From an uncultured Bacteroides sp. (lineage in GTDB: Bacteria > Bacteroidota > Bacteroidia > Cytophagales > Cyclobacteriaceae), in assembly GCA_902168185.1 (NCBI GenBank), contig CABHOV010000061.1, positions 124,001 through 188,000 on the forward strand: a stretch of 64,000 nt of DNA, read 5' to 3'. Position 1 is the stretch's first letter, and the number at the start of each line of letters is the position of its first letter. The notes beneath the pieces were generated by a model. The model was not told where the DNA came from. It was given only the letters and a program-made list of their open reading frames with translations, and made no database searches. The position numbers were made by a program, and so were the translations under genes. Of the stretch, positions 25,148-34,662 are shown piece after piece.

Positions 25148-26341
25148 TCAGTTAGCAGGGAAAAAATAAATGAGAATATCATCTGTCAGATCGCGCCAGT
25201 TTCCCCAGGAGTGACCCTGGTGAACTTCTTTGAACTGGTATTGACACGTGTTTCTGTTGAGGATGGTTTTCATTTTCTCAGCACCTTCCTGCGTATCATT
25301 AATGGTGCCGGTTGTAAGGAAGATCTTTACAGGAGGACTCGCAGGATTATCGCACAATGTATAGATCTCGGGTTTAAACCAGAATGCTGGTGATTGAATT
25401 CCTGCCATCCCGAATAACTCCGGCTTGGAGAAAGCAAAGTATGCGGCAGTTAATCCTCCCATAGAGGTGCCCATGATTGCGCGCTCCTTGGGGTCTTTTG
25501 ATATAGGATATAGCTTCTCCACTTTCGGAATTAATTCAGTTGTGACAAAAGAACGATAACCTTCATTCATGGCAAGCTCCTGCATTCTCCGGTTGTTCGA
25601 ACGATTAACAGGTTCACGATGATCGATGAATACAGCGATGACAGGTTTTATTTTTCGGGCATGGATCAGGTTATCCAGTATAGCCGGCAGGTTGCCCATC
25701 TGTTCATGTATATACTCGTATCCATCGGTAACATAGAGTACCGGATACAGTGTGTTCACTGCGGTATATCCGGGAGGAGTATAAATGCTATAGGTAGCCT
25801 GATAGCCAAGTTGCTCGCTGTTGATGAGTATATCTTTGGTGAGCTTTCCATGCGGGATTCCCTCGGAGAATTGCGTTATAGTCTCGGGTTTCCACTGAGG
25901 CATGCGAAGTTCAGAGTTAGGGCTTCCGCCACCCACGCCCGACCATTGTTGATGTGGATTGACAGGATCGAGCAACCAGTTTGTTTCGTTCACCACAATT
26001 TTATAATCAAGCCTTGCGTCTGCAGGGAAAGATGTTTTCAGTAGCCACAGCGTTGTACCTGGAATTCGCGATCCTTTATTTTTGAATTTCTTATCATATC
26101 CCCAGCCATTAAAGTCGCCCATCCATGCCACCGTGTTGGCTTCTCCACGATAGAGAAATGCAACGGAGTCTCCTGTAGTAAAAGGAATCTGCTGAGCTTC
26201 CACCAGCGTAGTCCATTGTTTTTCCGCTTCCGCGGGAGAAGTATAAAATGAACGAATGGTTTTGGTGAAAAGCGTATAGTCCTGCCCCAGGCAATAGCCC
26301 GACAGGAAGATCAGGAATCCGGAAAGAATATACCTGGTCAT
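25148..26341 (-). CDS. Secreted esterase with N-terminal CBM48/E-set-like domain
   Basis: A 397-residue exported protein (signal peptide ending GYCLGQ). The first domain has the E-set/CBM48 look (VAFLYRGEANTVAWMGDFNGW; LLDPVNPHQQW), as found before glycogen-branching enzymes and Fes-like esterases. The second is an alpha/beta hydrolase of the esterase D/Fes type, with the nucleophile elbow GTSMGG and a late HQGHSW holding the likely catalytic His. It overlaps the transporter gene by 4 bp and so belongs to the maltodextrin operon. It may remove acyl groups from decorated sugars; a siderophore-esterase role is less likely here. Confidence 0.8.
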   Translation of the reverse strand: MTRYILSGFLIFLSGYCLGQDYTLFTKTIRSFYTSPAEAEKQWTTLVEAQQIPFTTGDSVAFLYRGEANTVAWMGDFNGWGYDKKFKNKGSRIPGTTLWLLKTSFPADARLDYKIVVNETNWLLDPVNPHQQWSGVGGGSPNSELRMPQWKPETITQFSEGIPHGKLTKDILINSEQLGYQATYSIYTPPGYTAVNTLYPVLYVTDGYEYIHEQMGNLPAILDNLIHARKIKPVIAVFIDHREPVNRSNNRRMQELAMNEGYRSFVTTELIPKVEKLYPISKDPKERAIMGTSMGGLTAAYFAFSKPELFGMAGIQSPAFWFKPEIYTLCDNPASPPVKIFLTTGTINDTQEGAEKMKTILNRNTCQYQFKEVHQGHSWGNWRDLTDDILIYFFPAN

Positions 26342-27687
26342 GCGCGTACCAGGTCATCTTTATCTTCTACAAACCGTACGCAGAATGCAGCGATCAACAG
26401 AAATATACCCGCCATAACGATACTATAGATGGCATGTGATCCATACATATATTTAACAATCGGACCACCAATGATACCGTTCACGATCTGCGGAAGTGTA
26501 ATAAAGAAATTGAATACCCCCATGTATATACCCATTTTATAGGGTGGAATAGAGCCAGCCAGAATTGCATACGGCATAGCAAGTATACTTGCCCAGGCAA
26601 AGCCTACACCAATCATAGAGAAGACAAGCAGATCCGGATCGTGAATAAAGTAAATGGAGATCAACCCCAGTCCTCCGGCAGTGAGCGAGAATGCGTGCGT
26701 TAGCTTCCTTCCAAATTTATAAGCTATAGCCGGAAGGAACAGCGCATATATAGCCGATACACCGTTATATATTCCGAACAGCCCACTAACCCAGTTGCCT
26801 GCATCCTGATATGTTTCAGAGGAGTTATCTTGTAAGGGCAATCCATATACATGCGTTGCAATAGCAGACGTACTAAAGACCCACATGGAGAACAATGCAA
26901 ACCACGAAAAGAATTGAACGAGCCCGAGTTGCTTCATGGCCTTGGGCATTCCTGCAAAATCAGAGATGATTTGACTTAACCCTTTTTTAGAAGATCCCTT
27001 GAAGTGTTCTTCTTTTTGATATTCATCCGGAGGAAACTCTTTTGTCGTAACCACGGTCCATAGTATAGCGATGAGAAACGTTACCGCTCCAATATAGAAT
27101 GAGAGTGTAACGTTGTATGGAACTTCACCGGCTGCCGCCATTTTCTCAACACCAAAAAACTCCGCGAAAATATAGGGTAACCACGAGCCAAGCACAGCAC
27201 CAAGCCCGATCAAAAATGTCTGTATAGAAAAACCAAGTGTCCGTTGATCCGAAGGAAGCAGATCTGCAACCAGTGCACGGAACGGTTCCATTGCTACATT
27301 GAATGAAGCATCCATGATCATGAGAATGCCGGCACCCACATATAGGGGAGACAACAGGTGAACGAGTATATCTGCGTTCGGCATGAACATCAATGCTATA
27401 GATGCAAATATAGCACCTCCCAGAAAGTAAGGTCTTCTGCGGCCGAGTGAAGTCCAGGTGCGATCGCTATAGTAACCGATGATGGGCTGTATGATCATTC
27501 CGGTTAGCGGTGCTGCTAACCAGAACCAGGAAAGATGTTCAACATCAGCTCCGAAAATTCCGAGGATACGGGAAGCATTACCATTTTGAAGTGCAAAGCC
27601 GAATTGTATTCCGAAAAAGCCAAAACTCATATTCCAGATTTGCCAAAAAGACATACGCGGTCTGTGCAGAGAAGCAGGAGTACTCAT
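26338..27687 (-). CDS. MFS sugar transporter (SLC45/maltose-type)
   Basis: A 449-residue permease with about 12 transmembrane helices. Characteristic stretches are SFGFFGIQFGFALQNGNASR at the start, LTGMIIQPIIGYYSDRTW and GRRRPYFLGG in the first cytoplasmic loop. These match the SLC45-like family, whose Bacteroidota members are maltose/oligosaccharide importers. It lies downstream of a GH31 alpha-glucosidase on the same strand and overlaps the esterase gene. A perfect palindrome CAATCGATTG lies 18 bp before its start, matching the candidate LacI operator. Confidence 0.87.
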   Translation of the reverse strand: MSTPASLHRPRMSFWQIWNMSFGFFGIQFGFALQNGNASRILGIFGADVEHLSWFWLAAPLTGMIIQPIIGYYSDRTWTSLGRRRPYFLGGAIFASIALMFMPNADILVHLLSPLYVGAGILMIMDASFNVAMEPFRALVADLLPSDQRTLGFSIQTFLIGLGAVLGSWLPYIFAEFFGVEKMAAAGEVPYNVTLSFYIGAVTFLIAILWTVVTTKEFPPDEYQKEEHFKGSSKKGLSQIISDFAGMPKAMKQLGLVQFFSWFALFSMWVFSTSAIATHVYGLPLQDNSSETYQDAGNWVSGLFGIYNGVSAIYALFLPAIAYKFGRKLTHAFSLTAGGLGLISIYFIHDPDLLVFSMIGVGFAWASILAMPYAILAGSIPPYKMGIYMGVFNFFITLPQIVNGIIGGPIVKYMYGSHAIYSIVMAGIFLLIAAFCVRFVEDKDDLVRA

Positions 27688-27704
27688 GGAAGTAGATTAG
27701 ATTT

Positions 27705-27714
27705 CAATCGATTG
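27705..27714. promoter_or_regulatory. Candidate LacI operator before the transporter gene
   Basis: CAATCGATTG is a perfect 10-bp palindrome in the 102-bp gap between the GH31 and transporter genes. It is the core of the 12-bp consensus GCAATCGATTGC seen at other sites in this cluster. Confidence 0.5.
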
Positions 27715-27789
27715 TTGGTCTGCTAAAGTCAATAAAATCTGACGCATTTGCCAATTTTATTAACCTTAGCAGTAAGGATCATTTCAGGA

Positions 27790-30198
27790 TTACCAACGGA
27801 TCGTGATTTGACCCGGAAGATATTCCGTTTCGAAGCTGTGCACGTTTTCCTGGGGAGCAGGTTCCGGATCGAAGAATGGATCAAATTTCTCCAATCCCAT
27901 AAAAAACTGATTTATATCGTTGATGAGCGCAAGCGGATTTCCGTTTACATCAACCTGTGCAGGACTTCCTTCAAGGCCGTGCAGAACAACTTTTAATTTA
28001 CGAAGCGGAGATGTATAGCTTCCTTCACTTGCACCCAGGATGAGCATTCGCTCGTGAGCGATATACTCCAGTTGACGTTTGGCATATTCGCCCTGTTGAT
28101 AGCGGAACGTACCGCCATCGTCTTCATAAAACATGAACGATGAACTCTGCTTGCCGGTATATATATGAAGGATGAGTTGATCGTTGCCTTCTTTGGTACT
28201 GGCCAGAACAGGCTTCATCGGAATGAGCGCACCGCTTTTAACAAACACGGGAAGGCGCTGCACCGGGCACTCAACAACATTTTCGGTGTGCCCGCTATAT
28301 TTTTGTCCGTTATAAAGTGAATACCATTCACCTTCGGGTAAATATACCTTTACAAAGTCTTTGGTACTTTCTGCCGGTGCCACTAAAATGGAAGGCCCTA
28401 ACAAATATTGATTATGGAATTGTCCATCATAGATTTTCCAGTCGTGTGTATAATCAATGGCCAGCGAACGTTGCACCGGCATACCTGTAATACTTGCGTC
28501 ATAGAACAAAGAGTATAAATAGGGCAGGAGCTGATAGCGGAATTTTATATAGTTGCGCGAGATCTGCTCAACTTCTTCGCCATAGGCCCACGGTTCAGAA
28601 TCGCGGCTGTTGATCATCGAGTGCCCGCGGAAGAAAGGAGACAAGGCTCCGATAGAAATCCAACGTGCAAAGAGTTTTGAATTTGCATCGCCAACGAATC
28701 CGCCAACATCATAGCCTGCGAACGCTATACCACTTAACCCCATGCTGTTCACCAGACGAACTCCCAGCAGCATGTGTTCATCATAGGCAACGTTATCGCC
28801 TGTCCAGACAGCAGAATATCGTTGAACACCAGCATAGCCTGAGCGCGTTAAGTTGAAAGGACGTTTACCTTTCAACAAAGCTTTGGCAGCTTCATAGGTG
28901 CTGCGTGCCATTTGCATTCCATATATATTCCGGCCGGTACGCATCGAGGCTTTATTACCTTCGAAGTCGAGCTCTATATTTTCCGGAATCATTTGGCCCC
29001 AGGTAGCAATCTCATTCATGTCATTCCAGAATCCTTCAACGCCAATGCTTACATAGTCATTGAACTGCTTCTGCCACCAGAGCCTCGTTTTAGGATTTGT
29101 GAAGTCAGGGAAGTGACACCAGCCCGGCCATACTTGTCCGGTATAATTAGTGCCATCCTGGTATTTGATGAAGACATCTTCGCGCATACCTTTTTCATAG
29201 GTATCATATCCTTCTTCAACTTTAATTCCGGGGTCGCACATCACTACAACATGAAATCCCATTTGTTGAAGTTGCGCCAGTAATTCTTTTGGATCAGAGA
29301 AATCGCGTTTGCTCCAGGTGAATATTTTATACTGATCCATATAGTGTATATCAAACACAATGGTATCGGCAGGTATATCTTTTTCGCGGAAGGTACGCGC
29401 GAGGTTTAAGACTTCTTTATCAGGATAATAACTATAGCGGCATTGCTGATATCCTATACTCCACAGCGGAGGCATCTCCATTCTTCCCGTAAGGTGTGTA
29501 TACTGCTGAATAATTTCAGCCACAGTGCTTCCATGCATGAAGTAATAATTCATTTCACCGGCATCTGCAGAGAAGCTTGCAAAGCGATTGTTGGAAGCTC
29601 CGAAGTTAAAGAATGACTTATGCGAGTTGTCGAAAAAAATGCCGTAAGCCAGTCCGTTGTGTACCCCTATATAGAATGGTATAGAACAATACAGTGGATC
29701 TGAGCCGGGGCTATAGGCGAAGCTATCGGTGTTCCAGTTTTGATAACCATTTCCCTTGCGATCGAGCGGTCCTGTTTTTTCTCCAAGACCGATAAAGCGC
29801 TCGCCTGTTTGTAATTTCTTATAGGTTGTTACCTGCTCGCCATTCCAGCTTGTACCAAATGCAGGGTCATCTTCATTGATGGGTTGATTGTCTAAAGTAT
29901 AAAAACCAAAGCGCACCGCCTTCTTAGTGATACGAAGTAATACTTTACTCGTTTTGATTTCAAGTACATCTTCCAATTCATCTATGGTAGGCTGAAAAGC
30001 GGGAGCTGCTATCACAGCGTATGAAAAATCTTCGAACGCCTCAGCTTGGGTAGTACTGATGCGTACGATTCCTTCGGTATAAAACTCAACGCGAAACTTC
30101 CCATAAGTGGTTTGTCCCAAGATTGCGTTGTTATCTTTTTTCCAACTGATGAATGTTCCTAAACTTTTACTGAGAGGTGTGTTAATTGTTCGTGGCAT
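27790..30198 (-). CDS. GH31 alpha-glucosidase
   Basis: An 802-residue glycoside hydrolase family 31 enzyme that releases glucose from the non-reducing end of maltodextrins. The catalytic nucleophile motif is GFWNDMNEIA (D393). Other family segments are GYQQCRYSYYPDKEV, DIHYMDQYKIFTW, and GDNVAYDEHMLLGVRL before the acid/base region. The N-terminal galactose-mutarotase-like domain (about 20-240) and C-terminal beta domains are present. There is no signal peptide, so it should act in the cytosol on imported maltose, in line with the adjacent transporter. Confidence 0.92.
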   Translation of the reverse strand: MPRTINTPLSKSLGTFISWKKDNNAILGQTTYGKFRVEFYTEGIVRISTTQAEAFEDFSYAVIAAPAFQPTIDELEDVLEIKTSKVLLRITKKAVRFGFYTLDNQPINEDDPAFGTSWNGEQVTTYKKLQTGERFIGLGEKTGPLDRKGNGYQNWNTDSFAYSPGSDPLYCSIPFYIGVHNGLAYGIFFDNSHKSFFNFGASNNRFASFSADAGEMNYYFMHGSTVAEIIQQYTHLTGRMEMPPLWSIGYQQCRYSYYPDKEVLNLARTFREKDIPADTIVFDIHYMDQYKIFTWSKRDFSDPKELLAQLQQMGFHVVVMCDPGIKVEEGYDTYEKGMREDVFIKYQDGTNYTGQVWPGWCHFPDFTNPKTRLWWQKQFNDYVSIGVEGFWNDMNEIATWGQMIPENIELDFEGNKASMRTGRNIYGMQMARSTYEAAKALLKGKRPFNLTRSGYAGVQRYSAVWTGDNVAYDEHMLLGVRLVNSMGLSGIAFAGYDVGGFVGDANSKLFARWISIGALSPFFRGHSMINSRDSEPWAYGEEVEQISRNYIKFRYQLLPYLYSLFYDASITGMPVQRSLAIDYTHDWKIYDGQFHNQYLLGPSILVAPAESTKDFVKVYLPEGEWYSLYNGQKYSGHTENVVECPVQRLPVFVKSGALIPMKPVLASTKEGNDQLILHIYTGKQSSSFMFYEDDGGTFRYQQGEYAKRQLEYIAHERMLILGASEGSYTSPLRKLKVVLHGLEGSPAQVDVNGNPLALINDINQFFMGLEKFDPFFDPEPAPQENVHSFETEYLPGQITIRW

Positions 30199-30276
30199 GT
30201 TGTATAAACCTTAATAATCAGTTCAATTAAAATTAATTAAGAACACTTAACCTAAGAAATCAGGATACTAAAAACA

Positions 30277-30288
30277 GAAATCGATTGC
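30277..30288. promoter_or_regulatory. Candidate LacI operator before the GH31 gene
   Basis: GAAATCGATTGC matches 11 of 12 positions of GCAATCGATTGC and lies 79-90 bp upstream of the GH31 start on the minus strand. Confidence 0.5.
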
Positions 30289-30326
30289 GGCAACTGGTTA
30301 GAATCTAGACAACGGATTGAAATAGA

Positions 30327-30365
30327 AAAGTCTTGAGCAAAGGATGAACCTTCACTCAAGACTTT
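30327..30365 (-). terminator. Probable terminator after lacI
   Basis: AAAGTCTTGAG (30327-30337) and CTCAAGACTTT (30355-30365) form an 11-bp stem with a 17-nt loop. On the minus strand the hairpin is followed by a T-rich stretch. Confidence 0.65.
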
Positions 30366-30382
30366 CTTGTGAAATGGAAAGA

Positions 30383-31429
30383 TTAATTCTTCTTACCTTT
30401 TTTCAACGATGAGTCACGGATAATAAGGCGTGTCTTCAACAACTTCGTTTCAGGAACAGGTTCAGAATTGTCTTTTGATTTTACTTCAATCTGACGGATA
30501 AGAAGTTTAGCAGCTTCTTGTCCCATTTCAAATCCAGGTTGATCAACAGAAGTCAAAGGTGGCTCTAACAGTGCACCGAAAAACCAGTTACTGAAACCAA
30601 CCACGGCTATATCTTGAGGAATTTTTAAACCAGCTTCTTTGATCGCTTGCATAGCACCCATCGCGGCAGGGTCGTTCGTAGCGAAGATTGCATCCGGACG
30701 ATTGTCCATTTTCAGTAGGGCCTCCGTTGCAGACTTACCTTCTTCGATCGTACCCAGCGGGCAAGACATGATGATATCTTTATTAACCGGTATATTACTT
30801 TCGTTCAGAGCTTCTATATATCCTTCAAGACGTTGCTTCGTTATACCCAGATTAGGAGGTCCTTCCAAATGAGCGATTCGGGTACATCCTTGCTCTATCA
30901 AATGAAGTGTAGCTTCTTTCGCGCCACTCAGGTCATCTACCACTACTTTGCTGGAAGTAGGTGTGTCGTAAACGCGATCGAAAAATACCATTGGTACACC
31001 TTTGGCTAAAGTAGCATCGATGTGCTCAAATGTACTTGTCTCACGCGACAGCGATATAAGCATACCATCCACACGGCTATTAAACAGTGCTTTGATGTCA
31101 GTCTTCTCACGTAGTAAAGACTCGTTTGATTGTGTGATGATTACGTTGTACCCTGCACTATACGCTACATCTTCTATACCACTGATAACAGTAGAGAAGA
31201 AGAAGTGTACAATTTCAGGGATGATGACACCAAGTGTGTTTGTTTTACTCTGCCGTAAACTAAGCGCCACAATGTTCGGAGTGTAGTTTAGTTTTTCAGC
31301 CAGTTCGTTAACAGCTTTCTTCGTTTCGGGACTGATATCTGGGTGATCTTTCAATGCCCTGGAAACGGTAGAGGGGGAAATGCCCAGCTCGCGGGCAATA
31401 TCCTTAATGGTGACCTGATTATACTTCAT
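30383..31429 (-). CDS. LacI-family transcriptional regulator of the glucan cluster
   Basis: A 348-residue regulator. The N-terminal helix-turn-helix and hinge helix are textbook (TIKDIARELGISPSTVSRAL; LNYTPNIVALSLRQ), followed by a periplasmic-binding-protein-like sensor domain (NTLGVIIPEIVHFFFS; MVFFDRVYD; AVVGFSNWFFGALLEPPLTS). It probably senses maltose or a related sugar. It lies upstream of the GH31-transporter-esterase genes on the same strand but behind its own terminator. Palindromic sites in its own promoter (31463-31473 and 31494-31505) suggest autoregulation, and similar sites occur before the other sugar genes. Confidence 0.92.
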   Translation of the reverse strand: MKYNQVTIKDIARELGISPSTVSRALKDHPDISPETKKAVNELAEKLNYTPNIVALSLRQSKTNTLGVIIPEIVHFFFSTVISGIEDVAYSAGYNVIITQSNESLLREKTDIKALFNSRVDGMLISLSRETSTFEHIDATLAKGVPMVFFDRVYDTPTSSKVVVDDLSGAKEATLHLIEQGCTRIAHLEGPPNLGITKQRLEGYIEALNESNIPVNKDIIMSCPLGTIEEGKSATEALLKMDNRPDAIFATNDPAAMGAMQAIKEAGLKIPQDIAVVGFSNWFFGALLEPPLTSVDQPGFEMGQEAAKLLIRQIEVKSKDNSEPVPETKLLKTRLIIRDSSLKKGKKN

Positions 31430-31772
31430 AATGCAAGTTTACAAACTATCGGTTTAATCTCCGCAACGTTTGCGCAACTTTTTTCGCAACTTCGCAAACG
31501 AGTGCGACCACGATTACGAATCCGATTTCACGAGTTTTGGTGTGTATTTTCGGACTTTTTAGACCTTTTTGTGGTATTCATGGTCGCTACAAACAAGAAT
31601 CAGTTATCACCTGATGAACTTAATAAACCTCTTCTTACAGGCTGACATTTTAAGCGTGATAACAAATATCAGGCAAAGCAACGAATCGGAAAAGTATATA
31701 GAATAGAAATTCCCCGCGGATTTTATCTGCGAGGAATATATATACTTCTATAGTATACACTGTTAAATGAAT
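31430..31772. other. Intergenic region between lacI and the MscS gene
   Basis: Besides the operator-like sites, it holds an imperfect hairpin (ATTCCCCGC 31709-31717 with GCGAGGAAT 31729-31737) that may terminate the MscS transcript, and a cluster of TATA words (31733-31760). No gene is seen. Confidence 0.45.
31463..31505. promoter_or_regulatory. Two LacI-operator-like sites before lacI
   Basis: GCAACGTTTGC (31463-31473) is a near-palindrome with CG at the centre; GCAAACGAGTGC (31494-31505) matches 10 of 12 positions of GCAATCGATTGC. The first start bases are 31 bp apart, about three helical turns. Confidence 0.4.
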
Positions 31773-34145
31773 TTACTTACTGTTAATTCCCTGGTCTTTA
31801 AGCGACCGATAGATCTGGTAGCGTACCTCACTTTTGGTTTGCTCTTCTTTATAAACATCCTCACACCAGAAGAATACCTTTAAGAGAAAATCATTGTCTT
31901 TAACACTTTCAACTAACACAGCAGGTTCCCGTTTTTTCAAAACACAATCTGTGTTTTTGATCACTTCCTTAATCTGTTGAATGACATCGTCCTCATTTTT
32001 TTCAGGAAGCGTAATGGTAATGTTAAAGTCCAAACGCTTGTAGGTATTGCCCAGTGTCCAGTTTACGATGTGCTGTGAAAGGACATCGCCATTGGGAATG
32101 ATCACATCGGCACCATCCGTAGTAACCAATGTACTTGAACGGAGACCGATTTCTTTAACACGTCCTGCATGACTACCAACTTCAACCGAGTCCCCGACTT
32201 TTAAAGGACGATCGAAAATCAGAATTATACCCGACACGAAATTGTTAACAATGTTCTGCAATCCTAAACCTATACCCACACCAAGCGCTCCGAGTACAAT
32301 CGTAATTTTATCAACCGGTAGCCCGGACGCAGACACGGCTAGCAGGTATCCTGCGCCCAGCAATACCAGTTTAGTCATCAGTAATCGCGAGCGATGTGCA
32401 AGTCCTTCACCTTCATCGTCACCTATATCTCCCAGGAAGTACCCTATATATCGTTGCAGAAAATGTGCTACCCATATAATCAGGAAGAAGAGCAAAATGC
32501 TGCCCACCGTAAACGAAGTATTGCCTATATGTTGCTGCGCGTTAAGGATATCCGTTACGCCTTTGAATAAAGTATCGTATATATTCAGGTTTGCTGAAAA
32601 CACAACGATCCAGATCAGCAATACAATTCCCAGCAATGGTCTGCGGAAATTCTGCACAATAGGAGCGGGGTCAAACACATTGACAAGTGATTGCTGCAGG
32701 CGACTTGTATGGATCTGCAACAATACTGCTTCCACCAGAATTTTTACCATCGCCGATAGTCCTATAACCTGCGTAAGTCCAAATACAGAAGTCATGCTCA
32801 GCATATTGGCAAGTGTTAACCGGCCACTGACGTTGGCGAAGATCGCAAGCACATTCATTACGATCAGCAGGATCAATACTACCCGAATAAAACGTGCAAG
32901 CTGATGATCGCGGGGAAGTGCTTTTCTGAAAAGCAACGCCAGGGCTACTGCTGATACATTCAGTATAATAATGAAGAGACGTTGCAGCAGAGAAGGAATC
33001 AATATATGATTGGTAAAGCTGAAAACTATAAATAGCGCTGCTATACCAAGCCAGTAATAAAACAGTCTGCGCGGCCACTGCTTACGGTATAAAGATGTTA
33101 ACGTAATGATCAACAGAAATTGTACAAACTGTGTATAGGCAGCCGGAGCATGCAAATCAAATAAAGGCGCCATACTGAATACAACCGCCAGTGCCGAAAG
33201 TATAGGATGCTCTACGAGATATGTTATACCATAGGGTTTGACGGAATCTAACTGATCCTTTCGTTTTAATATGCGCAGGTTTCGTATTACCCACCACAGA
33301 AAAGCAATGCCCACCAGCCAACGGACAAAACGATTTTCGGAAGAGTTGCTATAGTAAAAGGTTAAGGCCTTCTGTTCTTCTTTAAATACAGCCGTGAGAC
33401 TTTCACGCGAAGTTGAAGGTACTGGTTTTTCCCATAGGTAATTTAACTCCTTCTCAAAAACTTTTTTACCCGCCATGCTCAACCGGGTGTTCAATTGATT
33501 CATCAACTGAGCCGACAAGATTGAACCCGCTGAGGCTTGTGTTTTAAATTTATGAAGGGTGGTAAGACTGTTTGTCAAAAGACTATCGGTATATCTTCTG
33601 CGGTTACGAAGACCTTTTAGTTGAGGAAGAAATTTCTTTCGCGATACGCTATCTCTGAAAAGTTTTCGCAATACCGAATCTTTACGCAGTCCTGTAATCT
33701 CTAGGCGTAATTTACTCAAGCGGGCATCCGAAGCCTTGAAGCTTTCGTTATACTTATGCAAGTCCTGTTGTGCATTCTTCAATAGAATTTTTAGGATCTC
33801 CAGGTTTCGCAGGTTCAAGGTCTGCTCATATTTTATCAAACTCTGATCTACAAAACGAATGATCGAATCACTCTCTGTTAGCCGCAGTCCAGTCAGCATA
33901 ATTTCCGGACTAAGCTTGCTTACATTTTGTACCGAATCAATTTTCTGATACGCCATCTCCAGATGCAGCATATACTCAGCAGCCGTAGCTGTAGCGGAGT
34001 CTGAAAATAACGTGAGTGATTGGTTCCGGTCCCTGCGCCACTTGCTACGTTGTGCAAAAGTCAACGAAGTTGTAAACACAGAAACGATTACCAGAACGAT
34101 GGTTACGAGAGTGTAATGTTTTAGCTTGTTCATGCCGATTTTCAT
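31773..34145 (-). CDS. MscS-family mechanosensitive channel, long form
   Basis: A 790-residue membrane protein. After a signal peptide (ending TSLTFAQ) comes a long helical extracytoplasmic region (about 30-270), then about ten transmembrane helices, and the MscS core near residue 600-760: GVGIGLGLQNIVNNFVSGI (pore helix), then FDRPLKVGDSVEV and DGADVIIPNGDVLSQHIVNW of the cytoplasmic beta domain. It is of the KefA/YbdG-like large type and should open on membrane tension to release solutes. The start at 34145 gives the signal peptide; a second ATG at 34133 is also possible. Confidence 0.87.
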   Translation of the reverse strand: MKIGMNKLKHYTLVTIVLVIVSVFTTSLTFAQRSKWRRDRNQSLTLFSDSATATAAEYMLHLEMAYQKIDSVQNVSKLSPEIMLTGLRLTESDSIIRFVDQSLIKYEQTLNLRNLEILKILLKNAQQDLHKYNESFKASDARLSKLRLEITGLRKDSVLRKLFRDSVSRKKFLPQLKGLRNRRRYTDSLLTNSLTTLHKFKTQASAGSILSAQLMNQLNTRLSMAGKKVFEKELNYLWEKPVPSTSRESLTAVFKEEQKALTFYYSNSSENRFVRWLVGIAFLWWVIRNLRILKRKDQLDSVKPYGITYLVEHPILSALAVVFSMAPLFDLHAPAAYTQFVQFLLIITLTSLYRKQWPRRLFYYWLGIAALFIVFSFTNHILIPSLLQRLFIIILNVSAVALALLFRKALPRDHQLARFIRVVLILLIVMNVLAIFANVSGRLTLANMLSMTSVFGLTQVIGLSAMVKILVEAVLLQIHTSRLQQSLVNVFDPAPIVQNFRRPLLGIVLLIWIVVFSANLNIYDTLFKGVTDILNAQQHIGNTSFTVGSILLFFLIIWVAHFLQRYIGYFLGDIGDDEGEGLAHRSRLLMTKLVLLGAGYLLAVSASGLPVDKITIVLGALGVGIGLGLQNIVNNFVSGIILIFDRPLKVGDSVEVGSHAGRVKEIGLRSSTLVTTDGADVIIPNGDVLSQHIVNWTLGNTYKRLDFNITITLPEKNEDDVIQQIKEVIKNTDCVLKKREPAVLVESVKDNDFLLKVFFWCEDVYKEEQTKSEVRYQIYRSLKDQGINSK

Positions 34146-34662
34146 AGCAGCCAGAAGGCCGCCAGCAGTTAAGTATGGCGCAAAATACAAAAGAGGTGTT
34201 ACTGCAAAACAGAAATTGAATCAAGCGCCCTATATCTCCGGTATAGTGCTTTCCGCGTACAGGCTACATCGGTACCTCTCAGACGCTTTTCAAACGCTAT
34301 ACTTGAATGAAATACAGTCTTTTATACCCTGCAGCACAGAAGATACTTCCCTTCTTTTGGTACCATTGAATGCGTAAATTTTTCAGTTAAAAGGCGGTGA
34401 AAATCATAAATCAAGCACTACTCCAATAGCCTTTATTTCTGAATGAAAATAAACTACTGATTAAAGATTATCATTTGCTGGCTATAGGAGCCTCGCAGCT
34501 ACATGTAAGGTAACAGGCAAATATAGCAATGGGCGCGTCCCTTCTTCAAAAGCTATCCGCTATAAATCTGGCCCGTCACACAACCCATCGCAGCTTCGGG
34601 CTTTCCACTACCATCCGTCACGTAGACCTATTTTAGCTTGAGGCTGCTTGTAAAAGTATGCT
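34146..34662. other. Non-coding interval between the MscS and YycJ-like genes
   Basis: No plausible gene. The right part (34531-34624) looks like a dispersed repeat, described separately. The left part holds only scattered TATA words and the presumed promoter of the MscS gene. Confidence 0.45.
34531..34624. repeat. Candidate dispersed intergenic repeat of Bacteroidota
   Basis: It begins with the hairpin GGGCGCGTCCC (34531-34541), then contains TATCCGCTATAA (34554-34565), a short loop region, GCTTCGGGCTTTCCACTACC (34593-34612) and ATCCGTCACG. From memory, this order (GGGCG..CCC, CCGCTATA, centre, CTACCATCC, TCACG) is that of a family of extragenic repeats common in this phylum; only one copy is in the window. 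Confidence 0.4.
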
